43,325 nt of DNA from Actinomycetales bacterium (GTDB lineage Bacteria > Actinomycetota > Actinomycetes > Actinomycetales > Kineosporiaceae). The DNA is taken from the NCBI GenBank assembly GCA_012719445.1, contig JAAYAH010000123.1:1-43325 (forward strand), given 5' to 3'. Shown in pieces: positions 1 to 7,058 of the stretch; within the stretch, counting starts at the first letter, position 1; every line of letters starts with the position of its first letter. The position numbers and the translations under genes were made by a program. Under the pieces are notes generated by a model. That model had not been told where the DNA came from, ran no database searches, and worked only from the letters and a program-made list of their open reading frames with translations.

Positions 1-56
1 GCGGGTCGCGCGTCCCTCGTGGGCTTGCGTGTGTCTCGCGCGGCCCGTCGGTCGAC

Positions 57-119
57 CGTCCACTGGTGGCGAATCGGGGTCATTTCCCGGTTTTAGGCCC
101 GCTTTGCCACCAGTGGGCG
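57..119. repeat. 63-bp palindromic element, copy 1
   Basis: An imperfect hairpin with outer arms CCACTGGTGGC and GCCACCAGTGG, fully complementary. The reverse complement of positions 36171-36233 has the same length and matches this copy at about 46 of 63 positions, best in the arms. The C-to-T change in the left arm here is balanced by G-to-A in the right arm, so the stem is preserved. It resembles a REP-like or small MITE-like element; a role as a transcript-end hairpin is also possible. Confidence 0.7.
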
Positions 120-225
120 TGGACGCGTCGACGCGCGGGACGTGCGCGGGACATGGTGTGCGCGGGAGGCACCGGGACGGCGCGAGGCGGTCGGGGCATC
201 GGCGACGGCACCGGCCCCGGGGCGG

Positions 226-1812
226 TCAGGTGGTCCGCTGCCGGGTCCTGCGCCGGGCGGGGCTGCCGGTGCCCCGTCGGTCCGGGTGCCGGCGACGGCT
301 CCTCGCGGGTGCACGGCCGGATCCGGGGTCCGCCAGGTCCCGGCGGACCTCGACGGCCTGCCCCGACGTGGCGACGGTGCGCACGGCCTCGTGTCCCGGG
401 GCGACGGCGACGACCGTCGGCTGGACCCTGGCCGCCTCGTGGAGCCGTTGCACGTCACGGACCTGGCCGGGCTCGACGAGTGCCAGGACCGTTCCCGCGG
501 CCCCGGCTCTCGCGGTCCGGCCGGACCGGTGCACGTAGTCCTTGTGGTCGTTCGGCGGGTCGTAGTGGACGACCAGATCGATCCCGTCCACGTGGATTCC
601 CCTGGCCGCGACGTCGGTGGCCACGAGGACCCGGCTGACCCCCGCGCTGAAGGAGGCCAGCGCGCGCTGTCGCTGCCCCTGGTTGAGATCCCCGTGGATG
701 GCGACCGCCTCCACCCCGGCCCGCTCCAGCTGCCTGCGGAGCCGGTCGGCACCGTGCTTGGTCCGCACGAAGATGAGGGTCCGCCCCGGCCGCCCGGCGA
801 TCTCGGTGACGACCGCGGTCTTGTGCTCGTGGGCGAGGGTGAAGACCCGGTGGTCCATGGACGTCACCGGCGAGATGGTCGGGGTGACCGCGTGCACCAC
901 GGGATCGGTCAGGAAGCGCTCGACGAGGGAGGCGACCCCGCGGTCGAGGGTCGCCGAGAAGAGCAGCCGTTGCCCCTGGGCCGGTGTCCTCTCCAGGAGC
1001 CCGGTGACCACCGGGAGGAACCCCAGGTCGGCCATGTAGTCGGCCTCGTCGAGGACGGTGACCTCGACCAGGTCCAGGCGGCAGGCCCCGCGCTCGATGA
1101 GGTCGACGAGCCGGCCGGGGGTGGCGATGACGACGTCGACGCCACGGGCCAGCGCGTCGAGTTGGCGGCCGTACCGTGCCCCGCCGTAGACGGTCGTCAC
1201 CCGCAGACCGAGGCGGTCCGCGAACGGTGACAGCACCTCGGCGACCTGGAGGGCCAGCTCCCGGGTCGGGACCAGGACCAGCGCCCGCGGTGCCCCCGGC
1301 ACCCTCAGCGGTGTCCGACCCGCCTCGTTCGGTTCCCGGCGCCCGCGGGGCCCGGACCGGTGCCCGGTGTCGTCGCCGGCCAGCCGGGTGAGCAGGGCCA
1401 GCCCGAAGGCGAGGGTCTTCCCGGAACCGGTCTGGGCCCGACCGAGGACGTCCCGCCCGGAGAGGGCGTCGGGCAGGGACCGGGTCTGGATGGCGAACGG
1501 GGCGGTGATTCCCCGCCGGGTGAGCGCCTCGACCAACTGTCGGGGGACGCCGAGCTCGGCGAAGTCGTCGACCTCGGGGTACTGCCTGGCCAGCGAGGCG
1601 TCCAGGGCACGGTCGAGGGCCTCCTGGGCGGCCCGCCGTCCGTCGGCTGCTCCCCGGCCACCCTCACCGCGGCGGCGACCCGCGGACGCCGCCGGACGGC
1701 GTCTCGGGTGGGTGTCCGGGCGTGCCGCGGCCGCGGGGTCGTGGTGGGACCCGGCCTCACGACGGGACCGGCGGGCGGACGCGGACGTTCGCGGAGTGGT
1801 GGTGCGAGCCAT
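226..1812 (-). CDS. DEAD-box ATP-dependent RNA helicase
   Basis: A 528-residue cytoplasmic RNA helicase that would unwind RNA duplexes at the cost of ATP. Motifs run in the family order: a Q-motif region (about 85-110), motif I AQTGSGKT (126-133), PTREL (about 182), TPGR (about 231), motif II DEAD (255-258), SAT (about 286), then in the C-terminal RecA domain ARGIHVDGIDLVVHYD and HRSGRTARAG. The first 80 residues and the last 50 are Arg/Ala-rich, low-complexity tails, common in actinobacterial members. The ATG at 1812 has GGAG upstream; the frame stays open to 1887, so a longer form cannot be excluded. Substrate and exact subfamily cannot be read from sequence. Confidence 0.93.
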   Translation of the reverse strand: MARTTTPRTSASARRSRREAGSHHDPAAAARPDTHPRRRPAASAGRRRGEGGRGAADGRRAAQEALDRALDASLARQYPEVDDFAELGVPRQLVEALTRRGITAPFAIQTRSLPDALSGRDVLGRAQTGSGKTLAFGLALLTRLAGDDTGHRSGPRGRREPNEAGRTPLRVPGAPRALVLVPTRELALQVAEVLSPFADRLGLRVTTVYGGARYGRQLDALARGVDVVIATPGRLVDLIERGACRLDLVEVTVLDEADYMADLGFLPVVTGLLERTPAQGQRLLFSATLDRGVASLVERFLTDPVVHAVTPTISPVTSMDHRVFTLAHEHKTAVVTEIAGRPGRTLIFVRTKHGADRLRRQLERAGVEAVAIHGDLNQGQRQRALASFSAGVSRVLVATDVAARGIHVDGIDLVVHYDPPNDHKDYVHRSGRTARAGAAGTVLALVEPGQVRDVQRLHEAARVQPTVVAVAPGHEAVRTVATSGQAVEVRRDLADPGSGRAPARSRRRHPDRRGTGSPARRRTRQRTT

Positions 1813-2036
1813 GCGGAGTGCTCCAGGTGTGCGTCGGGGGCCGCGACATCGTCCTCGCTGGCATTGCGCCGTCGACGACGGGCCCACCGGGCTGGAGTCT
1901 CACACTGCGACCGTGCGGGAGGTTTCCCGCCGACAGCCATCGCCCCATCTCGGTCGATGTCGACGCGGTGGCTCTCCCGGCCAGGCTAACAGCCTCCGCC
2001 CCGGGCGCTCGTCTGGCGCCGCCCGTCGCCGTCTGC

Positions 2037-2055
2037 ATACGGGCGGGGGTATAGT
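2037..2055 (+). promoter_or_regulatory. Candidate CsoR-family operator overlapping a -10 box
   Basis: ATAC (2037-2040), eight bases, GTAT (2049-2052) form an inverted repeat with a G-tract core (CGGGGGTAT). This resembles copper-sensing CsoR operators, which carry a G5-6TAT half-site. TATAGT at 2050-2055 is a good -10 box, so a bound repressor would block the promoter. No clear -35 hexamer is seen. No csoR gene is in the window, so the regulator is inferred. Confidence 0.4.
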
Positions 2056-2092
2056 GGGGACCGCAGTTCCCGACGAGAGGGAGGTTTCGACC

Positions 2093-2209
2093 ATGTGCAG
2101 TCCCGCGGTCTGTGGCCGGTGCGGCAAGGTCACCTACACCGGGTGCGGTCAGCACGTCGACGAGGTGCTCGCCGGCGTCTCGTCCGACCGGCGGTGCACC
2201 TGCCGCTGA
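2093..2209 (+). CDS. Cys-rich 38-residue zinc-ribbon-like small protein
   Basis: A very short gene with GAGAGGGAGG about 8 bases before its ATG and its own -10 box just upstream. Six of 38 residues are Cys: C2, C7, C10, C18, C35 and C37, including a CGRC knuckle and a terminal CTC. That pattern suggests metal binding, as in a half zinc ribbon or a metallothionein-like chelator. It resembles small conserved hypothetical proteins I recall from actinobacteria. The CsoR-like site upstream hints at copper, but metal identity and function are inference. Confidence 0.7.
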   Translation: MCSPAVCGRCGKVTYTGCGQHVDEVLAGVSSDRRCTCR

Positions 2210-2252
2210 TCCCGAAGGATCCGGAGGTCAGGGGTTTTCAGGTCCTTCGGGG

Positions 2253-2489
2253 TCACCGCCGGGTGGCGCGGGCGAGGCAGGCGGCGGTGCCGAGGATGGC
2301 CGCGTAGCCGGTGAGGCGGAGTGCCCCGCCGAGCGCGCCTCCGGTGCCGTCCGGGTCGCCCTGGAGGGACGGCGCCATGGCGGCGACCCCGAAGGCGATC
2401 ACGCCGACGGTGACGAGCACCGCCGCCACCAGGTAGTACCTCGACCGCGGGGAGCGCCCGGTCTTCTGGTCGTCGTCCGTTCCGGTCAC
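2253..2489 (-). CDS. Small two-TM membrane protein, unknown function
   Basis: A 78-residue protein with a charged N-terminus (about 1-18), a hydrophobic segment YYLVAAVLVTVGVIAFGVAA (18-37), a polar loop, then a second hydrophobic stretch (about 55-72) and an Arg-rich end. This predicts two membrane helices with both ends in the cytoplasm. The start is GTG with a modest G-rich upstream stretch. It is divergent from the membrane-protein/GntR pair starting at 2624 and may share that control region. I do not recognise the family. Confidence 0.55.
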   Translation of the reverse strand: MTGTDDDQKTGRSPRSRYYLVAAVLVTVGVIAFGVAAMAPSLQGDPDGTGGALGGALRLTGYAAILGTAACLARATRR

Positions 2490-2530
2490 CCGGTCATGGT
2501 AGGCCCCCGGTGACCGCCGGCCTCCGCGAT

Positions 2531-2596
2531 TTGTATCAACTGCTTGACATATCCAGGGGGTGGGTGGAACCTACATGTGTCAAAGTATTGGTACAA
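2531..2596. promoter_or_regulatory. Inverted-repeat operator/promoter region
   Basis: Two 22-base arms (2531-2552 and 2575-2596) are inverted copies matching at 16 positions. Each reads TTGTAYCAA, five bases, TTGACAYAT, so each arm also holds a -35-like TTGACA. The site lies between divergent genes starting at 2489 and 2624. The latter is co-transcribed with a GntR regulator (3625-4038), so autoregulation through this site is a natural inference. Confidence 0.55.
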
Positions 2597-2623
2597 GCCA
2601 CGGTGGTGGGACGAGGAGGGCAC

Positions 2624-3607
2624 ATGTCCCTGGGGCTGGTCGTGGTCGTCGCAGGCCTGGTCGTGGGCGTGGGGGCGGTCATCGCTCTGGTGCTGGCCCT
2701 GGTACCGACGAGGGCGGCGGGGGAGGCCGTTCCGGTCCGGGTCAGACGGCGGCTGGTGGTCTGGCGGTGGGTGGGTGCTGGGCTCGGTGTCGCGGCTGCG
2801 GTGACCGCCTCGGCGACCGGTGCCCTCGGGCGCGGGCTGATGCTCGCCGTCCCCCTGTTCGGGCTGTTCCTCGTCCTCGGGGTCCTCGCGGGCGAGCTGA
2901 GCGTCAGCGCTCCGTCCGGGCCCACCCGGCGGGCCTCGCTCGATCCCCGGCGGCTGGGTGACTACCTGCCCCGCGCCCTCACCGCGGCCGTGGTGACGGC
3001 GACAGCGGCCCTGGCCGGGCTGCTCGTCACCACGACACTCCTGGGGAGCCCGGACGACCTCGGCCGGAACGGGCGCTGGCTGTCCGCCCGGTGCGGCATG
3101 GACGGATCCGAGGGACACGGCCCGTGGCCGGGGTCGTACTACGCCGTCCCGCTCGCCGCCGTCGTGATCCTCGGTCTCGTCGCGGTCGCGGTCACCCTGC
3201 ACCGGGTGGTCCGCAGGCCCCGGCCCGGAGACCCCGTCGCGCTCGCGGCCTCCGACGACCTGCTCCGCCGCCGGGCTGCCCGGGTCGCCGTCGGTGGGTG
3301 GGGGGTGCTGGTCACCATCCCGCTCGTCGGGATCTCCGTCGTCGCCGGGGCGGGGCTCCGTGCCGTCTCGTGTGGTCCCGACTGGTGGGACACCCTGGCC
3401 GGGGTGACGACGGCTCTCGTCCCGGTGTGGGTGGTGGTGCTGATCTGGAGTGCGTCGACGGTGGTCCTCACGCGTCCCGTCGTCGCGACGGGCGGCGCAG
3501 CCGATGGGAGCACTGTCGGGGCAGGTACGTCCGGCGGCGTGATCCCCGGTGCGGGCGGGCCCGGCGGGACCGGGGCCGAGGTGAACACCCCCGGAGCGGG
3601 CAGGTGA
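2624..3607 (+). CDS. Polytopic membrane protein of a GntR-controlled operon
   Basis: A 327-residue integral membrane protein. Hydrophobic segments occur near residues 2-25, 45-62, 68-88, 122-142, 180-198, 223-245 and 260-290, giving roughly seven or eight helices. The last 40 residues are Gly/Thr-rich and probably extracellular. The ATG has CGAGGAGGG just upstream. The stop overlaps a possible GTG start (3604) of the downstream GntR gene, so the two form an operon. Related YtrA-type regulators are often paired with small membrane proteins or ABC transporters that respond to cell-envelope stress. I do not recognise a named domain. Confidence 0.7.
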   Translation: MSLGLVVVVAGLVVGVGAVIALVLALVPTRAAGEAVPVRVRRRLVVWRWVGAGLGVAAAVTASATGALGRGLMLAVPLFGLFLVLGVLAGELSVSAPSGPTRRASLDPRRLGDYLPRALTAAVVTATAALAGLLVTTTLLGSPDDLGRNGRWLSARCGMDGSEGHGPWPGSYYAVPLAAVVILGLVAVAVTLHRVVRRPRPGDPVALAASDDLLRRRAARVAVGGWGVLVTIPLVGISVVAGAGLRAVSCGPDWWDTLAGVTTALVPVWVVVLIWSASTVVLTRPVVATGGAADGSTVGAGTSGGVIPGAGGPGGTGAEVNTPGAGR

Positions 3608-3624
3608 CGGACCGGGGGAGGGGA

Positions 3625-4038
3625 ATGCCGACGCTCGTCGTCGACGCCACCGACCCGGTACCGCCGTACGAGCAGTTGCGCCGGCAACTGGCCGAGCTCG
3701 TGGTCTCCGGGGTGCTCGGGCCGGGGGAGCGGCTGCCGCCGCTGCGGCAGCTCGCCTCCGATCTCGGGCTCGCGGTGGGGACGGTCGCCCGCACCTACCG
3801 GGAGCTGGAGACCGCCGGGCTGGTCCGGTCCCGTCGCGGCGGGGGGACCCGGGTGGTGGACGAGCCGCCCACGGTCCCCGGTGACCGGTTGGCGGAGCTG
3901 CTCCGCGAGCACGCCGCCGGCTACGTGCACCGGGCCCGGCTGCTGGGGGCGCCGGACGACGCCGTTCTCGACGCCGTCCGGCAGGCGCTCACGACGTCCT
4001 GGTCCGCACCGGGATCTCGCGGACCAGCCCCCAGGTGA
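3625..4038 (+). CDS. GntR family transcriptional regulator (YtrA-like, short)
   Basis: A 137-residue DNA-binding repressor candidate. The N-terminal winged helix (about 10-75) has the GntR hallmarks: PPYEQLRRQLAELVVSGVL, GERLPPLRQLASDLGLAVGT, then RTYRELETAGLVRSRRGGGT. The effector part is only about 55 residues, as in the YtrA subfamily. The ATG at 3625 has GGGGGAGGGG close upstream; a GTG at 3604 overlapping the previous stop is an alternative. Its 3' end overlaps by 50 bp the 3' end of the convergent permease gene. Likely target: the inverted repeat at 2531-2596. Confidence 0.85.
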   Translation: MPTLVVDATDPVPPYEQLRRQLAELVVSGVLGPGERLPPLRQLASDLGLAVGTVARTYRELETAGLVRSRRGGGTRVVDEPPTVPGDRLAELLREHAAGYVHRARLLGAPDDAVLDAVRQALTTSWSAPGSRGPAPR

Positions 4039-4708
4039 TGGCCAGTCCGACGGCGTACCCGGCGAGGCAGGAGAGCATGCCGATCGGCAGTCCGAGACTG
4101 GACTCGCCGAGGAGCCGGCTGACGAACGGCAGACCGTTGATCCCCGTGGCGACGCTGGCGAGGATCGCCAGGACAACGGCGGGCAGCAGGGCGATCACCC
4201 CCCAGCCCTCGTCCGCGCCGGTGAAGCCGGCCCCGAGGAAGGCTCCGACCGTCGTCCAGAGCAGGAGCAGCACCCAGTAGCACAGGGCGATGAGCCAGAA
4301 CTGGTCCGGGGCGTCGAACAACCGCTCGTCCGCCAACTGCTGCCGCCAGCCCGCGAGGCCGTAGACCCCCTTCTCCAGCAGGTACCCCAGGGCCAGCAAC
4401 GCCCCCAGCACGCCGGTCAGCGCGGCGACGAAGCAGGAACTCTGGATCATGAACTCCCGGCGGGTACGTCCGTGCGCGATGCACAGCGGCAGCATCCGGG
4501 TGGTCAGGTAGGCGCCGTAGCCGAGGGCGAACCAGCGCAGGATCGGTACGGCGATGTCCCAGACGCTGTGGTTCACCGTGCCGACGACCGCGACGACACC
4601 GGCGGCCGCGGTGAGGAGTACCGCGACCGGGACCCACAGCAGGACGAGGAAGGGCAGGTGGGTCGAGAAGAGCAGGCGGGCGACGGCCCAGTGCCGGAAG
4701 CGACTCAT
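3989..4708 (-). CDS. ABC transporter permease-like membrane protein
   Basis: A 239-residue membrane protein with about six hydrophobic segments (near 18-42, 52-68, 88-108, 135-160, 168-188, 205-228). It overlaps the upstream ATP-binding gene by ATGA, so it is the expected membrane partner of that ATPase. Order regulator, ATPase, permease is the usual layout of YtrA-type ABC operons in Gram-positive bacteria, many linked to antibiotic or envelope stress. Sequence alone does not show the substrate. The 3' end runs 50 bp into the convergent GntR gene on the other strand. Confidence 0.75.
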   Translation of the reverse strand: MSRFRHWAVARLLFSTHLPFLVLLWVPVAVLLTAAAGVVAVVGTVNHSVWDIAVPILRWFALGYGAYLTTRMLPLCIAHGRTRREFMIQSSCFVAALTGVLGALLALGYLLEKGVYGLAGWRQQLADERLFDAPDQFWLIALCYWVLLLLWTTVGAFLGAGFTGADEGWGVIALLPAVVLAILASVATGINGLPFVSRLLGESSLGLPIGMLSCLAGYAVGLAITWGLVREIPVRTRTS

Positions 4709-5652
4709 CGCGGCCCTCCGTCGGGGTCGGTGCGGTGGACGTCGGGGTCGGTGAGATGGATGAAGAGGTCCTGCAGGGCCATCGGGGTGAGGTCGAGTCC
4801 CGCCTGCCCGGCCCGGACCCGGTCGGCGTCGTCGAGGTCGCCGAAGACGGTGACCTCGACGGTGCGACCGAGTCGTCTCTCGCCGAGGGTCGTCATGCCC
4901 GCCGTGAAGGTCTCGACCGCCGCGGCGTGGCCGGTCACCGTGGTGCCGCGGGCGAGCAGGGTGTCGGTCTCCTCCTGGACGACGAGCCGGCCCCTGTCGA
5001 GGATCAGGACCTCCTCGAACAGGGGTGCCTGCTCCTCGATGAGGTGGGTGGAGACGACGACCGTGCGCGGGGAGGCCCCGACCTCGGCGATCAGCTCCTC
5101 CTGGAACGCCTCCCGGCTCGGGGCGTCCAGCCCCAGATGAGCCTCGTCGAACATGAGCAGCGGGGTCCGGCTCGCCAGCCCCACCACGATCCCCAGCGCC
5201 GACCGCTGACCACGGGAGAGATCCTTCACCTTCCGGTCCAGCGGTACCCCGAACCGGTCGACCAGCCGTCGCGCGTACTCGGCGTCCCAGCTCGGTCGCA
5301 GGTGCCTCGCGATGTCGAGGGTCTCCTTGACCCTGTCGTCCCCGTCGCCGACGTCGCCGGACTCCCGGATCAGGCAGACCTGCCGGGTGATCCGGCTGTT
5401 CTCGAACACCGGCTCTCCGGAGACGAGGACCTCTCCCGCCGAGGCCCTGCGGAACCCGGCCAGCACGGACAGCAGGCTGGTCTTCCCGGCCCCGTTCCGC
5501 CCCAGCAGGCCGTAGACGCGGCCTCCTGGGAGGGAGAGGCTCAGGTCGTCGAGAGCGACGGTCCTGCCGTAGCTCAGCCGGAGCTGTCGCACCTCGACAT
5601 CGACGGTCACCGGGGGCACCGTCCCCTCGGCGTCGACCCGTGCGCGGGTCAT
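4705..5652 (-). CDS. ABC transporter ATP-binding protein
   Basis: A 315-residue nucleotide-binding subunit. Walker A is GRNGAGKT (51-58), the signature LSRGQ (145-149), Walker B LLMFDE (165-170) followed by AHLGLD, and the switch His lies in VVVSTHLIEE. Usual ABC ATPases have LSGGQ, so the Arg is a mild variation. The C-terminal 100 residues are a regulatory extension typical of drug or bacteriocin exporters. The gene overlaps the YtrA-like regulator upstream (start 5652, regulator stop 5649) and the permease downstream by 4 bp each, indicating one transcript. Confidence 0.92.
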   Translation of the reverse strand: MTRARVDAEGTVPPVTVDVEVRQLRLSYGRTVALDDLSLSLPGGRVYGLLGRNGAGKTSLLSVLAGFRRASAGEVLVSGEPVFENSRITRQVCLIRESGDVGDGDDRVKETLDIARHLRPSWDAEYARRLVDRFGVPLDRKVKDLSRGQRSALGIVVGLASRTPLLMFDEAHLGLDAPSREAFQEELIAEVGASPRTVVVSTHLIEEQAPLFEEVLILDRGRLVVQEETDTLLARGTTVTGHAAAVETFTAGMTTLGERRLGRTVEVTVFGDLDDADRVRAGQAGLDLTPMALQDLFIHLTDPDVHRTDPDGGPR

Positions 5653-6017
5653 CGGACGTCCTCGTTCATCGACTGCTCGATTCTCTTGACGATCTCGCCG
5701 AGCGGGATCCCGATCGCCCTGGCCTCGGCCACCATCGGATCCACCACGTCACCGAAGAAGCTCTCCCGGCGGCGGGCCCTGAGCGCCGCAGGGGCGTCCG
5801 GGCTGACGAACATGCCCACCCCGCGCCTCTTGTAGAGCACTCCCTCGTCGACGAGCTGCTGGAAGGCCTTGGCTGCGGTCGCCGGGTTGATCCGGTAGTA
5901 CGTCGCGTACTGCGTCGTCGACATGACCTGCTCGTCGGCGAGCAGGACCCCGTTGAGCACGTCAGCCGTGATCCGCTCGGCGATCTGGCGGTAGATCGGG
6001 CTGCGGTCGTCGAACAT
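5649..6017 (-). CDS. GntR family transcriptional regulator (YtrA subfamily)
   Basis: A roughly 122-residue repressor candidate of the ABC operon it heads. It opens with FDDRSPIYRQIAERI and continues with a winged helix including STTQYATYYRINPATAAKAF and LVDEGVLYKRRGVGMFVS, close to the YtrA consensus. The C-terminal dimerisation part is short. I chose the ATG at 6017 because GGAG lies five bases upstream; an in-frame ATG at 6041 lacks a ribosome site and would add eight residues. The promoter at 6056-6084 leaves a leader of about 30 bases to 6017. Stop and ATPase start overlap. Confidence 0.88.
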   Translation of the reverse strand: MFDDRSPIYRQIAERITADVLNGVLLADEQVMSTTQYATYYRINPATAAKAFQQLVDEGVLYKRRGVGMFVSPDAPAALRARRRESFFGDVVDPMVAEARAIGIPLGEIVKRIEQSMNEDVR

Positions 6018-6055
6018 CGGGGCTCCGGCTCTGTGGTTCATTACTGATGTAAAGA

Positions 6056-6084
6056 ACCGTAGAAGTGTGCCGGCGTTCCGTCAA
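6056..6084 (-). promoter_or_regulatory. Housekeeping-type promoter of the YtrA/ABC operon
   Basis: On the minus strand TTGACG (6084-6079), a 17-base spacer and TACGGT (6061-6056) fit a vegetative promoter. The predicted start falls near 6049, giving a short leader that contains the GGAG site before the start at 6017. Confidence 0.6.
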
Positions 6085-6245
6085 CCCGTCCGAGCGGTGG
6101 CGCCGGGGGAGGTCCGGTCGGGCCCAGGGCCCGGGCGGCGGGAACACCGGGGACCGGGCCGGGGAGTACGGGCCGGGGAGTACGGGCCGGGGAATACCGA
6201 GGGCGGTCGTCGGCGTTGCCCGCGCGGCGCGATCGAAGGAGGGGC

Positions 6246-7058
6246 ATGAACCGGGACGCCGAGACCGAGTTCGACCGACAGGTGGGGGTGCTGCTCGACC
6301 GGGGGTACCCGGCGCTCGCGGGGATCACGGAGCCGGAGTTCGCCGCCGTGGTCGAGCCGCTGCGGGACCTCGTCCGCACCGAGGTGCCGGTGCTCGACGG
6401 CAGGGGGACGACGTCCCGGGTGCCGTTCGTCGTGGTCACCCCGCCCGCGGCGATCAGGGCGGAGGACCTCGTCCCCACGCTCTCGCTGGTGGACGGCGGG
6501 CAGGCGGGGATCCTCGACCGCAACCACGGCGAGGCCGGACTCGCCCCCTACCGGCCGTTGCCCTGGCTCGGGGTCCCGGACTCGGGGGCCTACCTGCTGC
6601 TCGACGTCGAGCGGGGCGAGGAGTTCTGCGGTGTCCGGCCGGAGGACGCCCTCCCGGTGGTGCGCGGCCGCGGCCGCAGCCCGCTGACCGTTCACGAGGG
6701 CATCGCCCTGGTCACCGCGTTCCCCGCGGTGCTGGAACGGAACCGGTGCTTCATGCTCGCCGGGTCACGGCGTGGCGACCGGAGGGTTCCCGCGCTCTGG
6801 ATCTCCGGGCGGGCGCCGAAGCTCGGTTGGTGCTGGGACGGGAACCCGCACAGCTGGCTCGGGACGGCATCGACCGCCCGCCGGGTGTCGGCGCAGCCGG
6901 GCGGGCACGGGGACGGCGGGGCGGAGGGCGTCGGCTCCGGGGCTGCGGGACCGGTCCCGGTCGGCGCGGAGTGGTCGCCGGGACGGCGAGGGCCGGGGGA
7001 CACCGTCTCCCCCGGCCCTCGCCGTCACCCGGGCGGGCTCAGACCAGGGTCGGCCTGA
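6246..7058 (+). CDS. DUF5701 family protein with an unusual C-terminal extension
   Basis: A 270-residue soluble protein starting at an ATG behind AAGGAGGGG. The first 205 residues look like the actinobacterial DUF5701 family: FDRQVGVLLDRGYPALAGIT near the start, a central VPFVVVTP and DGGQAGILDRNHGEAGLAPY, and PKLGWCWDGNPHSWLGTAS near residue 200. No function is known to me. The last 65 residues are Gly/Arg/Pro-rich and are encoded across a perfect 19-bp hairpin (6982-7026), and the end overlaps the convergent gene by 20 bp. The tail may be an accidental read-through after loss of the original stop. Confidence 0.8.
   Translation: MNRDAETEFDRQVGVLLDRGYPALAGITEPEFAAVVEPLRDLVRTEVPVLDGRGTTSRVPFVVVTPPAAIRAEDLVPTLSLVDGGQAGILDRNHGEAGLAPYRPLPWLGVPDSGAYLLLDVERGEEFCGVRPEDALPVVRGRGRSPLTVHEGIALVTAFPAVLERNRCFMLAGSRRGDRRVPALWISGRAPKLGWCWDGNPHSWLGTASTARRVSAQPGGHGDGGAEGVGSGAAGPVPVGAEWSPGRRGPGDTVSPGPRRHPGGLRPGSA
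6982..7026. terminator. Bidirectional terminator-like hairpin
   Basis: A perfect 19-bp stem (6982-7000 with 7008-7026) and a 7-base loop, with no T tract, as is common in high-GC actinobacteria. It sits 12 bases after the stop of the minus-strand deacetylase gene and inside the 3' end of the plus-strand DUF5701 frame. Confidence 0.75.

Noticed and set aside
142-1230. Long plus-strand open frame opposite the helicase gene
   Set aside because: It is the antisense shadow of a clear DEAD-box gene; the product is low in complexity and shows no family features.
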